A DNA stretch of 16,750 nt from Xanthobacteraceae bacterium (GTDB taxonomy: Bacteria > Pseudomonadota > Alphaproteobacteria > Rhizobiales > Xanthobacteraceae): assembly GCA_030037185.1 (NCBI GenBank), contig JASHRR010000850.1, forward strand, positions 1 to 16,750. Direction: 5' to 3'. Shown piece after piece: positions 15,217-16,750 of this stretch (its first letter is position 1; every line of letters starts with the position of its first letter). The notes under the pieces were generated by a model, which saw only the letters and a program-made list of their open reading frames with translations, was not told where the DNA came from and did no database searches. A program made the translations under genes and the position numbers.

Positions 15217-15357
15217 CTATTTCCCCAGCAAACAATAACGCCCCGGCCTTGCCGGATCAAGCAACCGGCCAAGGGGGTGGATGTCGGCCGAACGGTCTTT
15301 CGCCCGTCCACCTGAAGGCTCGAGCTCAAGAAACTGCTTTGGCGACTGCATCGTCAT
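15217..15357 (-). CDS. Possible 46-aa peptide coupled to the dioxygenase gene
   Basis: ATG 15357 (alternative ATG 15351) is preceded by GAAGG about 9-10 nt upstream and opens a 46-codon frame ending in TAG at 15217-15219, just 3 nt before the dioxygenase ATG. The peptide is polar at first (SPKQFLELEPSGGRAKDRS) and ends LLDPARPGRYCLLGK. I recognise no family. Spacing and strand suggest translational coupling, either as a leader ORF or as a small protein working with the dioxygenase. A chance frame is also possible. Confidence 0.35.
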   Translation of the reverse strand: MTMQSPKQFLELEPSGGRAKDRSADIHPLGRLLDPARPGRYCLLGK

Positions 15358-15955
15358 GATGCTAACCTTCGAAAGACCCAAGCGAACCAAACAGCGAGGG
15401 GGCGAGCCGTTGCGAGTGAGACGGTGGAAGCGCCGCCAGCGGTGGCGCGCAGCAGAGATGCAGCGGGAGTTCGACCGCCTCGGCGGACAGGTCGGGGCGC
15501 CCGGCATGGCGAGACCGCACCTCATGCCCGGGTTGAAACCGTGGCCTCTCATGGTGCCGACTCATTGAAAAAGCAACTGCGGCTGGAAATGCGCGAGCCG
15601 ACCTCGACGCGAAAAATTGCGGGCAATCTGAAATAGCCAAGCAAAATCAATGGAGGGCGGAGAAAACGTTGCCCGCCTGCCCGGCAATGCGAGCATCGCG
15701 CCCGCTGGGCCCGCCTATCGCTTCTGCGTAATGCGGGCAAGGCCGGCTGGCGCACGACACACCCGGATGCATGCAGGGCAACCGGAGCATCTTTTTTGGG
15801 CAGGCATTCCGCTTACTCATTTTCTAAAATACTGTTCACCTATCTGCCATTCTCTAAGCGTCCATACCGATCAGGCCCCCGGCGCGGGCCCTCCCGATGG
15901 TATCGACGCCGGCAGCACAAGCGAAGTATGGATTCAGGCAAGATGGAGGGGGATT
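15358..15955. other. Intergenic stretch before the ABC binding protein gene
   Basis: About 600 bases lie between divergent genes. Frames on both strands are Arg-rich and unlike any family I know. An AT-richer patch with a TTCTAAAATACTGTTCACC-like segment lies near 15819-15840 and is the likeliest place for the promoter of the binding protein gene. No RNA gene was recognised. Confidence 0.4.
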
Positions 15956-16750
15956 GTGAGCGTCCGTCGGATCGTTTCTATCGTCTGCGTGATCGGCTGC
16001 ATATCGCTTGGCCCCGCGCTCGCCCAGGCCCCAATCAAGATCGGAGTCACCCAGCCGCTGACAGGAGCATTCGCTGCTTCCGGTAATTACGTCGCGCAAG
16101 GCGCCAGGATGGCCGAAGCCGACATCAACAAGGCCGGCGGCGTCATCGGCAACCAGATAGAGTTGATCGTCGAGGACAACAAATCCAATCCGACCGAGGC
16201 GGTCGCGACCGCCGAGAAGCTCATCCAAAAAGACAAGGTCTCCGTGATAATGGGTGCGTGGAGTTCAACTCTTACGCTCGCGATCATGCCCAAGCTCATG
16301 GAGTACGCAGTTCCGATGGTGGTTGAGACTTCGTCTTCCGGCAAAATCACGACTTCAGGCAATCCGTGGATTTTCCGCATCAGCCCGACCTCCGAAATGG
16401 AGGCCAAGGCATTTGCGCCCCTGGTCAAGACGATCGGCATCAAAAAGGCCGACATGCTCTACACCAACAATGATTTCGGAATCGGTGCAGCGCAGGAGTT
16501 CGCTGCGATGCTCAGGGCATCAGGGGTCGAAATCGGCGTTCGCCAGACGATGGATCCGAAGGCAGTGGACTTCTCCGCACAGCTCGCCAAGATCAAGGCG
16601 TCCGGCGGCGACACGTTGTTCGTAACGACGGCGGTCGAGCAGATCACGCTGATCCTCAAACAGGCAAGAGAGCAGCAGCTTAAGACTCGCATCATCACGA
16701 CCGGCGGTTCAAATTCGCCCGATCAGCTGATCGAGCAGGCTGGGGATGCG
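15956..16750 (+). CDS. Branched-chain amino acid type ABC transporter substrate-binding protein (partial)
   Basis: GTG 15956 is the start: GGAGGGGG ends 3 nt upstream, and an overlapping ATG at 15943 is out of frame. The frame stays open for 265 codons to the window end. Residues 1-24 are a Sec signal peptide (basic RR, hydrophobic core, cleavage at ALA-Q). The mature protein starts with IKIGVTQPLTGAFAASG, then GARMAEADINKAGGVIG and VEDNKSNPTEAVATAEKLI, and has the ligand-pocket strand IMGAWSSTLTLAIMP and the inter-lobe segment MLYTNNDFGIGAAQEF. This is the LivJ/LivK (Peripla_BP_6) fold used for branched-chain amino acids, amides, urea and aromatic acids, so the ligand cannot be fixed. It acts in the periplasm. 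Family members are usually about 370-400 aa, so roughly a third is beyond the window, probably followed by permease and ATPase genes. Confidence 0.9.
   Translation, partial: MSVRRIVSIVCVIGCISLGPALAQAPIKIGVTQPLTGAFAASGNYVAQGARMAEADINKAGGVIGNQIELIVEDNKSNPTEAVATAEKLIQKDKVSVIMGAWSSTLTLAIMPKLMEYAVPMVVETSSSGKITTSGNPWIFRISPTSEMEAKAFAPLVKTIGIKKADMLYTNNDFGIGAAQEFAAMLRASGVEIGVRQTMDPKAVDFSAQLAKIKASGGDTLFVTTAVEQITLILKQAREQQLKTRIITTGGSNSPDQLIEQAGDA

Overview
The window looks like chromosomal DNA of a high-GC alphaproteobacterium, most likely Hyphomicrobiales and Bradyrhizobium-like. The basis is the GC-rich third codon positions, the style of the small hypothetical proteins at 7.9-8.5 kb, and the LivK-type binding protein. 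The taxonomic call is inference; there is no rRNA or other marker gene here. The texture is that of an accessory region: real genes are separated by long gene-poor stretches holding broken genes (a TnpB, the end of an RND pump, the front of an integrase).

The most interesting part is 2.28-6.84 kb. It holds the three enzyme types that make up the selenoneine (selenium analogue of ergothioneine) pathway: a selenophosphate synthetase (selD/senC, minus strand), a TIGR04348-type glycosyltransferase-like selenosugar synthase (senB, minus strand), and an EgtB-like iron oxygenase (senA, plus strand, divergent from senB). SelD would supply selenophosphate, SenB would join it to a UDP-sugar to give a selenosugar, and SenA would form the C-Se bond to hercynine. 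A heavily frameshifted IS200/IS605-type TnpB gene lies in antisense between senB and selD, so the senB-selD unit appears to have been split by an insertion element that later decayed. The senA and senB start codons are only 2 nt apart, which leaves no room for an ordinary divergent promoter.

Layout: 1-470 (minus), N-terminus of an exported protein of unknown function, cut by the window edge. 798-1769 (minus), exported TPR protein. 2279-6843, sen cluster with the tnpB pseudogene. 7050-7346 (minus), small winged-helix-like protein. 7935-8491 (minus), two translationally coupled small hypothetical genes. 8492-10054, gene-poor, with an RND efflux pump C-terminal remnant at 9134-9376. 10055-12403 (minus), lone molybdenum hydroxylase large subunit of the xanthine dehydrogenase/CoxL type. 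12527-13134, decamer repeats followed by a truncated tyrosine integrase. 13205-13735 (minus), AT-richer cysteine-cluster (YkgJ-like) protein. 14236-15213 (minus), phytanoyl-CoA dioxygenase-like protein with a C-terminal SEC-C zinc motif, preceded by a coupled 46-codon ORF. 15956-16750 (plus), start of a branched-chain amino acid type ABC transporter binding protein, cut by the window edge.

All family assignments come from reading motifs and remembered family sequences. No search was run.
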